Shown: positions 1 through 13,661, counted from the stretch's first letter. The stretch: 64,000 nt of DNA from Protula sp. h YS-2021 (GCA_949752745.1 OX457031.1:51407103-51471102); one strand, 5' to 3'. Notes: generated from the sequence alone by a model not told the origin. A program made the numbers and translations.

Positions 1-1130
1 ATAGCTTAGATTCGAAACAGGACGGTAGTTTTTCAAAATGTCTGGATCCAGACTGGCTTTCTTGAGAAGAGGTACAACGAGGGCACACTTTAGATTTTCA
101 GACACTTCAGCGTTGGCGAGGGATAAATTCACAATGTTCGTAAGAATATTCAGAAATTCATTACTACATACTTTCAACAGCCATGCCGGGAGTGGATCAA
201 GCGAGCAGGTAGCCGGGGATAACTTTTCAATAATACCTTTGAGTTCTACTGTGGTAACAGGTCTAATTTCAGAAAGTTTTGAGCTACAAAATGCACCATT
301 GAGTTCACGAAATTCTTCAAAGAATTTTGAGCGATCATCGCAAGAAATATCATTTTTAATTTTAATAATTTTATCCAAGAAAAACTCGCAGAACATGTTG
401 GGCATGTTCAATATTTGTTGGGAGTTTGCTAGACTTAGACCAACCAAGAAGCTCCTTTGTGACGTTAAATAGTCGTTTTTGATCACATTGTGAGTCGAGA
501 ACTTTAGCTGAATAGAATTCCGATTTGGCTTCATTGCACAAATGATTCACCAGTTTACACTGATTTCGGTATAGTTGTTTATCCTTTTCGAGACCGGATT
601 TGGCATACCGCCTTTCAAGTCGACGTTTGATGACTTTGGCACTGCGTATATTGGCGTTATACCACTGCGTATTGGGACGTATTGTGACAGTTTTTTCAAG
701 TTTGGGGGCGTGCCTGTCAACGATAGCTTCAATGCCGTCATTATAAGACTTGACCACTGATTGTAGAGTAGCGTTTTTAGAGGGTAAATCAAGTTTTAGA
801 ACATCATTTTTGAAATCATCGAGGTTAATATTTGAATATTTCCTATAAATAACACGATCCTGTAGAGCACGAGGCTTAGTCACAGTGATGTTAAACGCAA
901 CTAAATAATGATCTGAGATGCAAGGGTCACTAACATTTATGTTCGAGATTAGCTCAGGATTTGAGCAAATTATCACGTCTAAAATATGGTTACTGTGGTG
1001 AGTTGCAGAGGTAACCAGCTGAAGATAACCGCACGCGGCCAGAGTGGAATTAAATTTTAGTACATCAGGATGGTCGATAACATCAAGATGAAAGTTTAAT
1101 CTGTCGGATGAACCCTCTCTTATTCCCACG
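1..1130 (-). mobile_element. CR1/L2-like LINE fragment, 5'-truncated and frameshifted
   Basis: On the minus strand, 1129 to about 405 encodes the C-terminal part of an apurinic-type endonuclease, with the family motif SDHYLVAFN near residue 73. A long basic linker follows. The frame then stops at 371, but a second minus-strand frame from about 412 to 1 carries on with the expected next part of ORF2 (FCEFFLDKI and then the reverse-transcriptase start motif LKNYRPVSNLS). One frameshift near 400-412 therefore breaks the ORF. The 5' end appears truncated near 1130 and the rest runs off the left edge. Endonuclease plus this RT motif is typical of CR1/L2/Jockey-type non-LTR retrotransposons; the exact clade is uncertain. 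It is a dead copy and not a host gene. Confidence 0.85.
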
Positions 1131-1539
1131 TATGCCCAACGTTTTGCAATGGAGCATTATAAAAAATCAATATTATTGGATGTTGTGCTTTGGACCGTCA
1201 TAAAAAAGCAAACTAAATACCATTTTTTGACAAATTTCAGATACTATTTACAATTTTAATATATAATTGCAAAATCTAATGTTGAATTTAGACATCATTC
1301 ATTAGATTTTGAGTATTTTTATAACATTAGAATACCTAAATGATATTCCAGGATGCGTAGGATGCTAGAGGTTCCCGGTTCAAACCCAGGTAAGTACGAC
1401 TCGTCAGTTGCTAAACAGAATCAGAATGATGGGTTGTAGTGTAGTTTGAAAGATTAATGGTCAATGGTTAAAGTAATGGTCAGGCGGGATGTTAAATGGA
1501 ATGTTATGAATTGTTACAAATTTATTTTGGAACGTTGGC
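1131..1539. other. Non-coding; short tRNA-like (SINE?) motif near 1368-1395
   Basis: I see no gene here. At about 1370-1392 the text GGTTCCCGGTTCAAACCC resembles a tRNA B box/T-arm, so this may be a SINE scrap. No matching A box or cloverleaf is visible, so I do not call a tRNA. Confidence 0.3.
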
Positions 1540-1832
1540 TGTTCCAAGCATAGCCAACGTGGGACAGCCCACAGGGGCTGTACGTCGGAACGTGTTTCAA
1601 AATCGCCAAACGCCCACGTAATTTCATGGGACATCCCACCTAAAACCTACGTTGGCTATACGTGGGACAGCCCATGTATAGCCAACGTCGCACAGACCAC
1701 GTTGGTTATACGTCGGAACGTGTTTCAAAATCGCCAAGCGCCCACGTAGTTACATGGGACAACCCACGAAAAGCATACGTATTGCCGGCATGGGAACACG
1801 GGATGTCCCACCTATAGCCGACGTGGGCTATA
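1540..1832. repeat. Two-copy ~128-bp tandem repeat with ACGT-rich inverted motifs
   Basis: The block around TACGTCGGAACGTGTTTC occurs at about 1581 and again at about 1709, giving a period near 128 bp. Between the copies there are many short inverted motifs of the type CAACGT, GTGGGACAGCCCAC and TGGGACATCCCA. It resembles the ACGT-rich repeats at 54880-54960, 59280-59760 and 61870-62480 in style, though not in exact sequence. Confidence 0.6.
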
Positions 1833-4800
1833 TATGGGGGTGCTAACTGCGAAGTGTTTCATGTGCGTTATGTGCAGTTCAAGCTGAATGAAACAAAAGT
1901 AAATTTGTTGTTCGACAGGTGATCTTATTTTTACAAAGCAACTGAAGAGAGTGGTGAAAGACATTCATAGATATATTGCTGAAAATATATGTTTCTTGGT
2001 CAAATCCAGCTAGCTGGTAGATACGGAGGACCATATCAACCATATACCATTGTGTCATCTAGCTAGCAAACCTACGGAATAGATCATCCCTAAAAATGTA
2101 AAACCCCAGTCTGTCTGAATAAGTTAGTACCTTCCTTCCAAATTTAAGAATAAGGTTTTTGTTAGTACAGAATAAAGCTATGCAACTACCCAGAAATAAA
2201 ACAGAACTTGTAGCAAATAATGTTTCAAATTTTGAACTAGCTAGCAAAACACCAGATACTATCTGCTCCATAAGGCAGTAATTTAATTAGCCAGCAAATT
2301 TTTATCTGGCATAGACAGCACAATATTAAAAAGTACACACTTTGAAAGTATTAAAATGTTACCTGTGCATTTCGAATCATTTCTAGCAAAACATGTTTGT
2401 GGTCTAAGACTGAAAACTTACCATGCTAGATAAATTATAATGATAGTTTATGACGATTTTTTCAATTTGTTAAAAGCCATCTGAAACCAGAGAGGTGCAA
2501 AAGCACAGAGTTAAAGTGATTTATGTTGCAAGAGGCTCAAATGAGGCCTGTTGTGGTCAGCAACATAATGACTTTTTAACTGAGATAATTTGCAAGTGGA
2601 CATTTTTTTAATTCTGTTTTAAATTCCCATGTTCTTCGATATACATGCACATAAAATCTGATAGATGCAAAGTAAGAGTAGAAATCTTTCAAATGTTACC
2701 CTGTTCACAGTATAACTTTCAAATGTTTGATATAGGATGTTGGACTGTAAGAAAATTGACAGTAAAATTTATGTTAAGGTTGACAATTTAAAAGATAATT
2801 AATAGTAAATGCCCTTAATTAGCATCTCAAATACCCAATGATCAACCAGAAAGTGTTTCTTAAAATAACATAATCAAAACCTAAGACAATATATGAAGAG
2901 TTCTGCAGGGAATGCAGCCTACAAATTTATCATGCCCGCGTGAAATCAAAGTCTCTTGCAAATAAATAAATATATGGTTCATCGGCTTTGGGAGCTTTTT
3001 TCTTTACATGTGTTAAAAACTTTAAAAGCCTTAAATTATGTGTAACTGTAAAATGGCTCGATACCAATGTTTATCTTATACCTTCTGTTTTGTAAGAGAC
3101 AAAATACCATCCATCGCAATTTTGTTGTCAAAATAGCACTGCCAGTTAGATACCTACTCAAAACAAAGGTGCCCCCCCAGAAATAAATCACCAGATATAT
3201 GCTAATTTGCACATTTCTAACATTTCAAAACTAACAACTACACATCCCGTACAAAATATCACAGCCACAATACGGCAGTAATAAAATTTCATGTTATATC
3301 AAGTCTATTCGCCTTTGAGGCATACTTTGAGAAACTGAGCTTTCCGCCTATTGTTAGATTTTTAGATACAATGAATTTTTAGAGAAAATTGCCAAAAAAA
3401 CACTTACATTGATTGATTGATTAGTTTAACGACAACAGCAAAACGTTATAACGAGTGATATTGTGTCGGTTCTGCAGGTATGCGGAAAGTCACTTGATAC
3501 TACGAACAATTAAAATAGACAAAACAAATAATGTATAAACTAAAAACCAACTAAATTCAATTTAAAACTTGCTGAATAAGTTTATTTCTTTAAAGAAAGA
3601 AATAATTTTGTTTGGTGTTACCTTTGTAAAAAAGGTGTTTCAAACAATTCACATTGTAATAGCGTGAACAAATGTTTTAGAAATCTACACAGTTCAGCAG
3701 AACACGCTTCACAGTCAAACATTCCTGACAACCAATGCACTCTGAAGGCGCATCGCCTCTCAAAAGATAACTATGAGTAATGTAAGTATGCCTAAGTTGG
3801 ACTCTATACATAACCATTGTGTCGCGTATATTGTCCAGAGCTAGAGGCTTTTGGCCAACTATTGGTTGGATTTGAAAAAAGTTTGTTATTTCTTTGTTCG
3901 TTCCACTTTTGTTGCCAAAGGTTTTTTTTTACGTAATTAAAAATATGGGGTTGAAGTCAGGGTACGGTATGAGGTCAGATATGTTTTGGTTTAACGCATC
4001 TTTCGCTGCCTGATCTGCAGGCGATTGATCAAACATACATAATGAATACGTTAAATTCAGGCTTTGATTGCTCACACCTTTTAAGTTCTATCAAATATTG
4101 CATTTTCACTCACTACAGTCTTATGCCCTGTGCCATATGCATATGAAACCCTGTTTATATGGAGAAAACTTGCCGTTGTTAACGGTTCTAACTTTCGTCT
4201 TTATTTATTTATTTATTTATTTATTTTTTTTTTTTTTTGTGTGTTTAATTATCAGCATTGATAGCATTTGTTCTTATAGTGCCAGTAAAAAATGTTTGAT
4301 CATTGTATCTGAAAACCCTAGACAAATATATGAGGAAAAATAAATACGATTTAGCACTTTTATTTCATTGATTCCTTAATCGTGTCTACAAATAGATTTG
4401 CATCTATGTGTACAAAACTACAAGCCACAAATTAAAACGAATTTCATATAAGTTAGAGCATTGTGCTTCAGTCTAAAGAACAACAGAAGAATGTTTACAA
4501 TGCATATTTCATTAATGTTTTTAATTAAAGATCCAAGAGAGTCTCACCAGTGGTGTCGACAGTTTGATTCAATCCGGCGACCAGATCAGAAAAACTAATT
4601 CTGTCAAAATTTTAGTCGTCAAGTAATACATCAATTAGGATTAAAAAATACATATGTAATAATTTAACTACGGATTAATGGATTTAAAAATAAAATGAGC
4701 AGTCACTGCAAAAACTCATCCTTGTTTAAGCCAATGTGTGAAAGCACAGGGCTTTAACTTTTTAAGAATTTGTTATCTCCCTTAAGCTGTGTGGACTTTT

Positions 4801-6324
4801 CATCTCAACCATATGGAGCCCCTCCCCACACCTACTCCCGCAGTAATGAATGCCTACTTCTTTCACAGATCGAATGATAGCTTTGAATGTTGACCTCTGG
4901 TTTAAAATCTTTGCCTTTGTTTCGGATTTCGTTTCGAGGGAATAGAGGTTTTGGCATGGTGCGTTTTTTGCTTTTGTTGTGAGCTTGAAATTTACAGTAT
5001 AAGAATAATTAGGTTTTGTATTTTCTAACGCTTCCTTGGTAAAAGAATCCCACGTGGAAACTAAGAAACATCTTTCCGTTCTTCTCACTAGGCCAAGTGT
5101 TGATCTTTCCACTCAACTAAAAAAAGTTCGTGTTTTGCTTGTTCATTATCTCGCTCGATTGATGTTCTCAAATTCTTATTTTTTCGCTTCTATCCAGGTT
5201 CCTAACTCACTCGAAATATGTCATAAAACATTAATACTTTCTCAGCGGTGTTCAAAAAGTAAACGTTCGTCTGATAAAAATTAAAAAATGGATTATTGTG
5301 GATTATCTTTCAAAATGATATAAGGTTGTGAGGGTTGATGTCGTCAACTGGAACATTGGTTTGAAAATTTGTCGTCACGAACAGTACTGTAACGACTGGT
5401 TTATCTATGATATGTCAGTTATGTTTCGTACAATTCATAATATAAGTGAACATGCAAGCTTTTAAACTGAATCAGTGGGATATTTCATATTTCAGTGGGA
5501 TGTAATAATAAAAAGAAAGGGACCCGACTTTGGAGTGAAAAAATAGAAATCGAATATTTTGAACAATGTTCTACAGAAGAGCTTGCAAAACCGAATATTT
5601 TGAATACTGTTCTGCAGAGGAGCTTGCAAAAACACGAACAATTTATCCTGATCATTGACCGAATCGTGGTATTGTATTGATACTTTTTGAAAGTGCAATT
5701 TCTCAAGATGTCGCATAATTTGTAACAAGATTGTTGAAACTCCACACAGTATATCTACATTATCTAGATATTTATTCATAATCAAAGCAGAGTGTTACAG
5801 AAAACCATTGAACGCATACTCAATACCTAACAAATCTTGGAATCCTTATGCATTAAATTTAGTTATGAGAGTTAGCCAATGAGGTGAAAAAGTAAACTAT
5901 TAAAAACCTATATAAGCTTCATTCACTTTTTGTTCAGTGTCACAAAGCAATTGCAACTAAATACAAACTGTAAAGCCCTTTTTTATCTATTAACAGAAGG
6001 AGTTTTGCAAAATGCTAATGAGTATGAATTGTAAACCCCCGCAACACTATGTTGATTTTTAAACAGATAAAGACTATGAGAACAAATATGTAACTTGTTT
6101 GTACAGAAGGTGTGGAAAGGTACATTTACAGCAGTTAACCCCAGGAGAAATGGTACACTATGGTAATATATGCAAATATATCCAATTTCATTGGCCTATT
6201 ATATATTATATCGGTAGATTTTAAATATGCGATCAGATCTAAAACAATAGAAGGAAAGCTAAAGTTTAAACCACAGCTTAAATAATAAGTTTAGTCATTT
6301 TTAGTTCGAAAGACAAAGGCATTT
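1833..6324. other. AT-rich non-coding DNA, no supported gene
   Basis: Frames here are short, in both strands, and show no recognisable domains or linked splice sites. Visible small structures are a (TTTA)n run at about 4198-4237 and a two-copy ~42-bp direct repeat at about 5550-5633 (GAATATTTTGAACAATGTTC-like). Nothing else could be supported. Confidence 0.5.
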
Positions 6325-6364
6325 CACACACACACACAAACACACACACAAACACACATATACA
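6325..6364. repeat. (CA)n microsatellite bordering the left end of element copy 1
   Basis: Interrupted CA repeats (CACACAAACACAC) run directly up to the conserved element start AGGTATGTCGGG. The same junction type is seen at 19743-19751. Confidence 0.9.
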
Positions 6365-6369
6365 GGTAT

Positions 6370-6390
6370 GTCGGGAAACAAACGACGAAT
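6370..6390 (+). repeat. Left terminal inverted repeat, copy 1
   Basis: Begins GTCGGGAAACAAACG and ends GACGAAT. Its reverse complement matches the right-end sequence at 19549-19567 apart from a 2-nt gap. Confidence 0.85.
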
Positions 6391-7169
6391 CGCGATTTCT
6401 TCTCCAACTCGCGAAATGTACGCCAAAAATCTAACTTCGTTATTAGGGACTTTTCAGACATAAGTTGTATATGAAAATCTCGGTAGATTTTTTTTACATT
6501 CAATTCCGAAAGCGAAAATATATAAAAGACAACAGATTAAGAGAAATTTAACAAAGCATGAACCCTGCGAAACGGAATATTTTGTTTACATAATTTGCAT
6601 ATTTTACACCATTTTTTGATATCTGCAACTATAAGTTTGATGTGAATCGAGACTGTGTAAAAAATGTAAACAAACCGATTTTGTTTATAAACAAAGGCCA
6701 CGTGCTTTCTGTAAAAGAGTATTAGGGAAACACTAAATAAAAGCCAAACAAGCGTAGAGTTTGTTTTCTTTTATTTACACCATAATCACAATGTAATATT
6801 TATTTTCTTTCATTTCTATACATAAACTATTTAACATTAATTGAAGAGTTACAAAATATTGAAGAGCAGTACAAAAGATATTAAAACAGATGAATGTTTA
6901 AAAACATAGATTTATATTATACAGATGAATTGTTTAAAAACAAAATACAGATTAATACAGATGAATGTTTAAAAACAAAACTCTTTTAAAATAAAACCAA
7001 AATACAGAAAAAAATAATACAACAAAATCCCCTACTGATATAACCGTGATTTGTAAATAACCAACTCTATCTTATTTTCAAGCTCAGTGTTATGTGTACT
7101 AGTTAAAATTTCAAATGATAGACCGAAAAAACGTGAGGCAATGGAATATAAACCACATAAAAGCTTTCT
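6391..7169. other. Left subterminal unique region of copy 1
   Basis: Non-coding. Nearly identical to about 19777-20585 in copy 2, apart from a small insertion in copy 2 near 20165-20185. It holds no gene that I can support. Confidence 0.7.
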
Positions 7170-10100
7170 AAAGAAAACAAAATACACAGCTGAAACTTTC
7201 AAACTAACATGCGAAATGTACGTACACAACCATGCACAAAATTTGCAAGTTTAGGGACCCTGCAACACAACTTGGGTGTACTACCCCATCTCGTGACGTT
7301 CATAAATTTAAAGTCGGTGACTTCGTATGAGAAAAGTGAACTGAAAATAACACAATTAAAACTTTCAAACTGACATGCGAAATGTACGTACACAACCATG
7401 CAAAATGTGCGAACACCAAAATTTACTTAATCACGGCAACATCGGCAAAATTTCCAAGTTTTGAGGCTCTGTAACATACCATATGCTCGTACTACCCAAT
7501 CTCGCAACGTTCATAAACTTTGAAATTGGTCACTCCGAACAGTGAACTTTCGAACTGACAAGCGAAATGTACGCTCATACACAACCATGCAAAATATAGT
7601 GCAACCACGCGAAATCTACGACGCAAGTATTTCTTTTTTAAACACATCGGCAAACTTGGCAGTTTTTGTGACCTTGTCACATGAAACTTGCCCGTACTAC
7701 CCATCGCCGCCACTTTCATAAATTTACAGTCAGTCACTTTATACGAGAAAAATCAAATGCAAATAACACATTGAAACTTTCAAATTGATACGCGAACGCA
7801 CATAACCATGCGAAATGTACGAACCCAAGCACTTCTTTTTAAATACCTCGGCAAATTTGGCAGGTTTTGAGACCCCGTTGTATGAAAATTGCCCGTACTA
7901 CCCAGCCCCGCGACGTTCATAAATTTAAAGTCGGTCACTTCGTATAAGAACAGTGAACTGCACGTGAAAGTGATACAAAGAACACTCCCCACACTTGTGT
8001 AAACCAAAACAGAATCCCACAAACATGTCATCACAGAGAAATGTCCCCGAAATAGTTTCTTTTTCTTAAATGGATCTGAAGCTTCATCCGCCTATTTATT
8101 TTTCTTGTAAAAATTTGAAAGGTATGCTCGCAACTGAACTTTGTCCCTGTGCCCCAAAACATCACATGCGAAACGTACGTCCACAACCATGTATGTGACA
8201 GGGTCCCAAACTTCGAAAATTTTGTCGATGTTTCTGTGAATTAGAACATTTTGGTGTTCGCACATTTCGCATGGTTTTGTACGTACTTAAGTCGGTCACT
8301 TGGTGTGAGAAAAGTTAACTGAAAATAACGCAGTTAAAGCTTTCGAATTGACAAGCGAAATGTACTCACACAACCATGCGAAATGTGCGAACACCAAAAT
8401 GTTCTTACTCACAGAAACATCAGCAAAATTTGCAACTTTTGAGACCCTGTCACATGTCATTTACTCGTACTACCCAATCTCGCAACGCTCATAAATTTAA
8501 AGTCGGCCACTTCGTTTAGGAGCAGTGAACTGCAAATAACACAGTTAATACTTTCGAACTGACAAGCGAAATGTACGCACACATCCACAACCTTGCGAAA
8601 TATAGTGCAACCACGCGAAATCTGCGAAGCGAGAATTTCTTTTTTTTTTAACACATCGGCAAACTTGGCAGCTTTTGTGACCCTGTCACATGAAACTTGC
8701 CCGTACTACCCATCACCGCCACTTTCATAAATTTACAGTCGGTCACTTTATACGAGAAAAATTAAATGCAACTAACACATTGAAACTTTCAAACTGATAC
8801 GCGAACGCACATAACCATGCGAAATGTACGAACCCAAACAATTCTTTTTAAATACCTCGGCAAATCTGGCAGGTTTTGAGACCCCGTTACATGAAAATTG
8901 CCCGTACTACCCAGCCCCGCGACGCTCATAAATTTAAAGTCGGTCACTTCGTATAAGAACAGTGAACTGCACGGGAAAAGTGATACACAGAAAATTCCCC
9001 GCACTTGTGTAAACCAAAACAGAATCCCACAAACATGACATCACAGCGAAATGTCCCCAAAATAGTTTCTTTTTTCAAACGGATCTCAAGCTTCATCCGC
9101 CTTTCTATTTTTCTTGTAAAAATTTGAAATGTAGGCCCGCAACTGAACGTTATCCCTGTGTCCAAAAATATCACATGCGAAATGTACGTGCATAACCATG
9201 TATGTGACAGGGTCTCAAACTTCGAAAATTTTGTCGATGTTTCTGTGAATTAGAATATTTTGGTGTTCGCACATTTCGCATGGTTTTGTACGTACTAAAG
9301 CCGGTCACTTGGTGTGAGAAAAGTGAACTGAAAATAACGCAGTTAAAGCTTTCGACTTGACAAGCGAAATGTACGTACACAACCATGCGAAATGTGCGAA
9401 CACCAAAATGTTCTTACTCACAGAAACATCAGCAAAATTTGCAACTTCTGAGACCCTGTCACATGTCATTTACTCGTACTAGCCAATTTCGTAACGCTCA
9501 TAAATTTAAAGTCGGCCACTTCGTATAGGAGCAGTGAACTGCAAATAACACAGTTAATACTTTCGAACTGACAAGCGAAATGTACGCATACATCCACAAC
9601 CATGCGAAATATAGTGCAACCACGCAAAATCTACGAAGCAAGAATTTTTTTTAACACATCGGCAAACTTGGCAGCTTTTGTGACCCTGTCACATGAAACT
9701 TGCCCGTACTACCCATCGCCGCCACTTTCATAAATTTACAGTCGGTCACTTTATACGATAAAAATTAAATGCAAATAACACATTGAAACTTTCAAACTGA
9801 TACGCGAACGCACATAACCATGCGAAATGTACGAACCCAAACACTTCCTAAATACCTCGGGAAATCTGGCAGGTTTTTGAAAACCCGATACATGAAAATT
9901 GCCCGTACTATCCAATCCCGCGACGTTCATAAATTCAAATCGGTCACTTTGTATAAGAACAGTGAACTGCATGGGAAAAGTGATACACAGAAAATTCCCC
10001 GCACTTGTGTAAACCAAAACAGAATCCCACAAACATGTCATCACAGCGAAATGTCCCCAAAATAGTTTCTTTTGTCGATGTTTCTGTGAATAAGAACATT

Positions 10101-10615
10101 TTGATGCTCGCACATTTCGCATGGTTTTGTACGTACCAAAGTCGGTCACTTGGTGGGAGAAAGTGAACTGCAAATAACACAGTTAAAAAGCTTTCGAACT
10201 GACAAGCCAAGTGTACGTACACGACCACGCGAAATGTGCGAACACCAAAATGTTCTTACAGAAACACCAGCAAAATTTGGAAGTTTTGAGATTCTGTCAC
10301 ATACAATTTACTTGTACTACCCAATTTCGCAATGCTCATAACTTTAAAGTCGGTCACTTCGCATAAGAACAGTGAACTGTAAATAGCACAGTTAAAACTT
10401 TCGAACTGACAAGCTAAATGTACGCACACATCCATAACTATGCGAAATATAGTGCACCCACGCGAAATCTACGACGCAAGTATTTCTTTTTTAAACACAT
10501 CGGCAAACTTGGCAGCTTTTGTGACCCTGTCACATGAAACTTGCCCGTACTACCCATCACCGCTACTTTCATAAATTTACAGTCGGTCACTTTATGAGAG
10601 AAAAGTGAAATGCAA
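7170..10615. repeat. Left-arm higher-order tandem array of copy 1, GCGAAAT-rich
   Basis: Short modules recur: GCGAAATGTACG, ACCATGCGAAATGTGCG, CCGTACTACCCA, TTCATAAATTTAAAGTCGG and AGTGAACTGCAAATAACAC. They combine into units of about 1 kb: the module GCAAACTTGGCAG occurs at about 7670, 8660, 9662 and 10503. Some units include a ~100-bp fragment (about 8057-8160 and 9077-9175) matching the 3' part of the recombinase gene's last exon (25184-25290). All open frames in this stretch are by-products of the repeats and are not genes. Confidence 0.85.
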
Positions 10616-10660
10616 ACTAGAGCAGTGTGCATAGGCCACATATTCCCCACAGGCAGTGCT

Positions 10661-10765
10661 CTACCACATCCCTCAAAACACATGTCGCAATTTCATGTCC
10701 CGCAAATACCTCCGCATCTACCCCTCCAGGCCTCTCTACCATCCTGCAAACAAGTCCAGCAGCTT
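10661..10765 (-). pseudogene. Partial copy of recombinase-gene exon 8
   Basis: Matches the 3-prime side (plus-strand sense) of 32187-32375, including the acceptor side at 10766. The other side of the exon is missing and joins unrelated sequence at about 10620-10660. The following intron sequence to about 10835 also matches, then jumps directly into the foldback element, which marks a deletion of exons 6-7. Confidence 0.75.
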
Positions 10766-10835
10766 CTGCAACAAAACAAAATGACAGACATGAGAGTTAT
10801 ACAAGCAAGTGGTAAATGCATTTATGTGATATAAG

Positions 10836-10983
10836 CGAAGACCTGGAGGGCCACTACTGCTGCTGCCGTACTTGGATTTTGCAAGTGAAATCCTGCTTAG
10901 GCAGTGCTTAAGCAATGCCTTAGCAGGATTTAACATGCAAAATCCAAATAGGACAGCAGCAGTAATTGCCCTCATGGTCTTCC
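10836..10983. mobile_element. Foldback (MITE-like) element, copy in element 1
   Basis: A near-palindromic ~148-bp unit beginning ACCTGGAGGGCC and ending GGTCTTCCGG, with an internal AGGCAGTGCTTAAGC centre. It corresponds to 33396-33552. Its left tip is lost at a deletion junction that shares the microhomology GCGAA. Confidence 0.75.
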
Positions 10984-11195
10984 GGAATCACAGCAGTGGG
11001 CATTGATAAGCAGTCCGTTTCGCCAACAACCATAACGCACGAAAAATGTTTTGAATTCTTTAAAATGCCAACACCTGGTTTGCTTGACCAAATCTGCACT
11101 ACTGCTACATATATCAATATACTCCTTCCGACACACCTCAGCAACAATTCTCTTACCCTTTATAAATGCTTTATAAATGCAAAAGCCTCACTTAC

Positions 11196-11452
11196 CCAGC
11201 ATCTTCTCAGAAGATGCCCCTTCAACAGCCGATTCCGCATTCGCAGAGAGTTTTGTGTCTTTTTCGCCCTGCGATGAATGTGTGTGTGCCCCCTTTTCAC
11301 TGGTCCCTCACAAAGCTCTTTTGACGTGGTATCGGCGCCCGTAATGACGCAATCGCTGTCCGAACTACGTTCTTCGGATTGCGCCACCCCCTCCCCAACT
11401 CAGACCGCGACTTCTGTGTCACGGCTTCCGATTGCAGCAACGGGGACATTTT
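11196..11452 (-). pseudogene. Frameshifted copy of recombinase-gene exon 5
   Basis: Homologous to 33743-33997, with the same acceptor (TTTTTCAG) and donor (GTAAG). It is 257 nt rather than a multiple of three, because the stretch after CCCCCTTTTCACTGG lacks part of the codons seen in the sister exons. The frame is lost after ELCEGPVKR. Confidence 0.8.
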
Positions 11453-11828
11453 CTGAAAAAGTATAACACTGTTATTACAAACGCTAAATCACTGCGAGTT
11501 CGTACGACAGAGACACTGACAACTTCACATCAAGTCAAAATAGCAACTACCTTTGAAGAGACCATGAAGCGCCCAGGAATAACCTTCACATTTCATCTTC
11601 AATTCAAAGCTGAACTGTACAAAACTCTTACAATCACAGCAGTGGGCACTGATAAGCAGTTCGTTTCGCCGACAACCATAACGCACGAAAAATGTTTTGA
11701 ATTCTTTAAAACGCCAACACCTGGTTGGCTTGACCAAATCTGCACTAGTGTTACATATATCACGATACTCCTTCCGACACATATCAGCAACAATTCTTAC
11801 CCTTTATAAACGCAAAATCATCACTTAC

Positions 11829-12074
11829 CCAGCAACTTCTCAGAAGATGCCCCTTCAACAGCCGATTCCGCATTCGCTGAGAGTTTTGTGTCTTTTTCGC
11901 CCTGCGATGAATGTGTGTGTGCCCCCTCTTCCCTTTTCACTGGTCTCTCACAAAGCTCTTTTGACGTGGTATCGGCGCCCGTAATGACGCAATCGCTGTC
12001 CGAACTACGATCTTCGGATTGCGCCACCCTCTCCCCAATGGTGACCGTAACTTCTGTGCCATGCCTTTCGATCG
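11829..12074 (-). pseudogene. Copy of recombinase-gene exon 4 (frame intact)
   Basis: Same length (246 nt) and borders as 34372-34617: acceptor TTGCAG before CGATCGAAAGG and donor GTAAGT. The frame is open (AQSEDRSSDSDCVITG). It is labelled pseudogene because the gene it belongs to has no recombinase half in copy 1. Confidence 0.75.
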
Positions 12075-12443
12075 CTGCAACAGGGATATTGTATGAAAAT
12101 GTCAACCAGTTAATCTGTGCAAGCGAAATGAACAGATGCTTTTAAAATTATTTTAAACTCTGTGGTTACTTTTCTTCCAATGTCAATGTTAATGTAACAG
12201 CCGAGTCATAAACTATAACGTCCTTATTTCATCCTTGAATAATTTAAAGCTTAGCCGCACAGGACACGCACGTTCAAAATTCTGACAACAGTCCGTTTCG
12301 CTTCAGTCTTGCAAGTTCCGGTTCAGTAAAATAATGAAACTGCCCTTCGGATCACACTCACACAGACAAAATGAAATGTTGAATGAAACGAGAAATACGC
12401 GTCAAGCAAAATATATGTTGTATATTCGTCCACCTGTAATTAC

Positions 12444-12647
12444 CTGAAACCGGCGCAGGGATATTTTCCGCTGCTTTCTTAATCTGTCTATAGGCTTGGT
12501 TAACATCCAAACTGTCATCTTTAACCGGTCCCCCAACAATTTCACCCACAAAATGGGTCAAGTGGCTCTGATCCCTGCCGCATAACCTCTTTGCGGCTTC
12601 TGCCCAGGCCTTGATGTATCCCTTCCCGGGGTATTTAGACACCTCTT
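12444..12647 (-). pseudogene. Copy of recombinase-gene exon 3 (PWWP C-terminal part)
   Basis: Encodes EEVSKYPGKGYIKAWAEA and so on, with an open frame of 204 nt, acceptor CTGCAG and donor GTAATT. It is two codons shorter than the copy at 34979-35188. Confidence 0.8.
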
Positions 12648-13165
12648 CTGCAGAAAAAATGACGGAATGCTTAATCATTTCACATTTCATTCCATACAAG
12701 TTTAGACGCACATAAATCATTCCCAAAAACCATGCGAAAACACACAGTGCGTAAAGAAAAACGATACTTTTTCATAATTCCAAAGCGTGAGCACAAAAAT
12801 TACACGTACACAATGGTCACTTCAATTTCCCTTCCACGCAAGTTACAGAGGGAACAGACAACTAAGAGAAAATTTAAAAATAGGTGGTATACGAATAAGT
12901 AAAATCTCGCATATACAGTCCGTTTAGCAATGAGAACGTGCAACTGGCAATACAGGGATTAAGCACTTCTTCTAGGATACTGAAAAAATACAAGTCCTTT
13001 TGGGTCTGATGCTTCCGGCTAGATAATCGAACCTGCAAACTTGTGAAGCACTATCATGCAAAACTCAACGGAAACGGAGATTGGCAAACCATGAAACGAC
13101 AAAACAGACATTTAACCCAATCACAGGGAAGGAAAAAAATCTGTTATTTCTTAATAACATATTAC

Positions 13166-13224
13166 CAATTCCCACAGCCATAGGAAACGGTTTGAGCTTC
13201 CTGGGATCGGAAACTGTCTCCGGA
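13166..13224 (-). pseudogene. Copy of recombinase-gene exon 2
   Basis: A 59-nt exon (PETVSDPRKLKPFPMAVGI), bordered by TTTTTAG and GTAATA, identical in layout to 35927-35985. Confidence 0.75.
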
Positions 13225-13479
13225 CTAAAAATGAAAGAATGTTTTGAAATCATGCATCACTCTCAGCGGCTGTAAGGACGTCACTTCTGTCCTTGTCAAG
13301 TTTTTTTTCAGTTATTACAGGAGCAAAACAATGCTACAATACACTGGTCTTTCAACTCTACAAAAGTATAATTTCGGCGAATAGGACGTCATCATTCCAC
13401 AAGAACACGCAAAAACAAAAGGGAATCTAAATCAACCTGGTTTTACAGGAAAGCAATAGAAAAATGTTAAAGAACTTAC

Positions 13480-13661
13480 GCAAAATCAAAACCGCAAAAC
13501 GAGACTTCTATACTTCCGTCAGGGTCCCGGCCTTCCACACGTGCAGGCCACCACTTCCCTCTATACATGTGAAGCACAACGTCACCTGCTCTGTAGCGCT
13601 GCAGATCAACGAACTTCTCTGGGACCTTTGTCTTTTTAATGCACCCTTTTTTCAGCGGCAT
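13480..13661 (-). pseudogene. Copy of recombinase-gene exon 1 (PWWP N-terminal part)
   Basis: ATG at 13661, then MPLKKGCIKKTK and the PWWP core GDVVLHMYRGKWWPARVEG; donor GTAAGT. The frame is intact. It lies in the left unit of a 2.27-kb tandem duplication. Confidence 0.8.

Noticed and set aside
7032..10228. Many short minus-strand frames with the recurring text FHVTGSQ or VTDFKFMNVA
   Set aside because: They are translations of the GCGAAAT-rich tandem array, repeated with frameshifts, and have no start, domain or splice logic.
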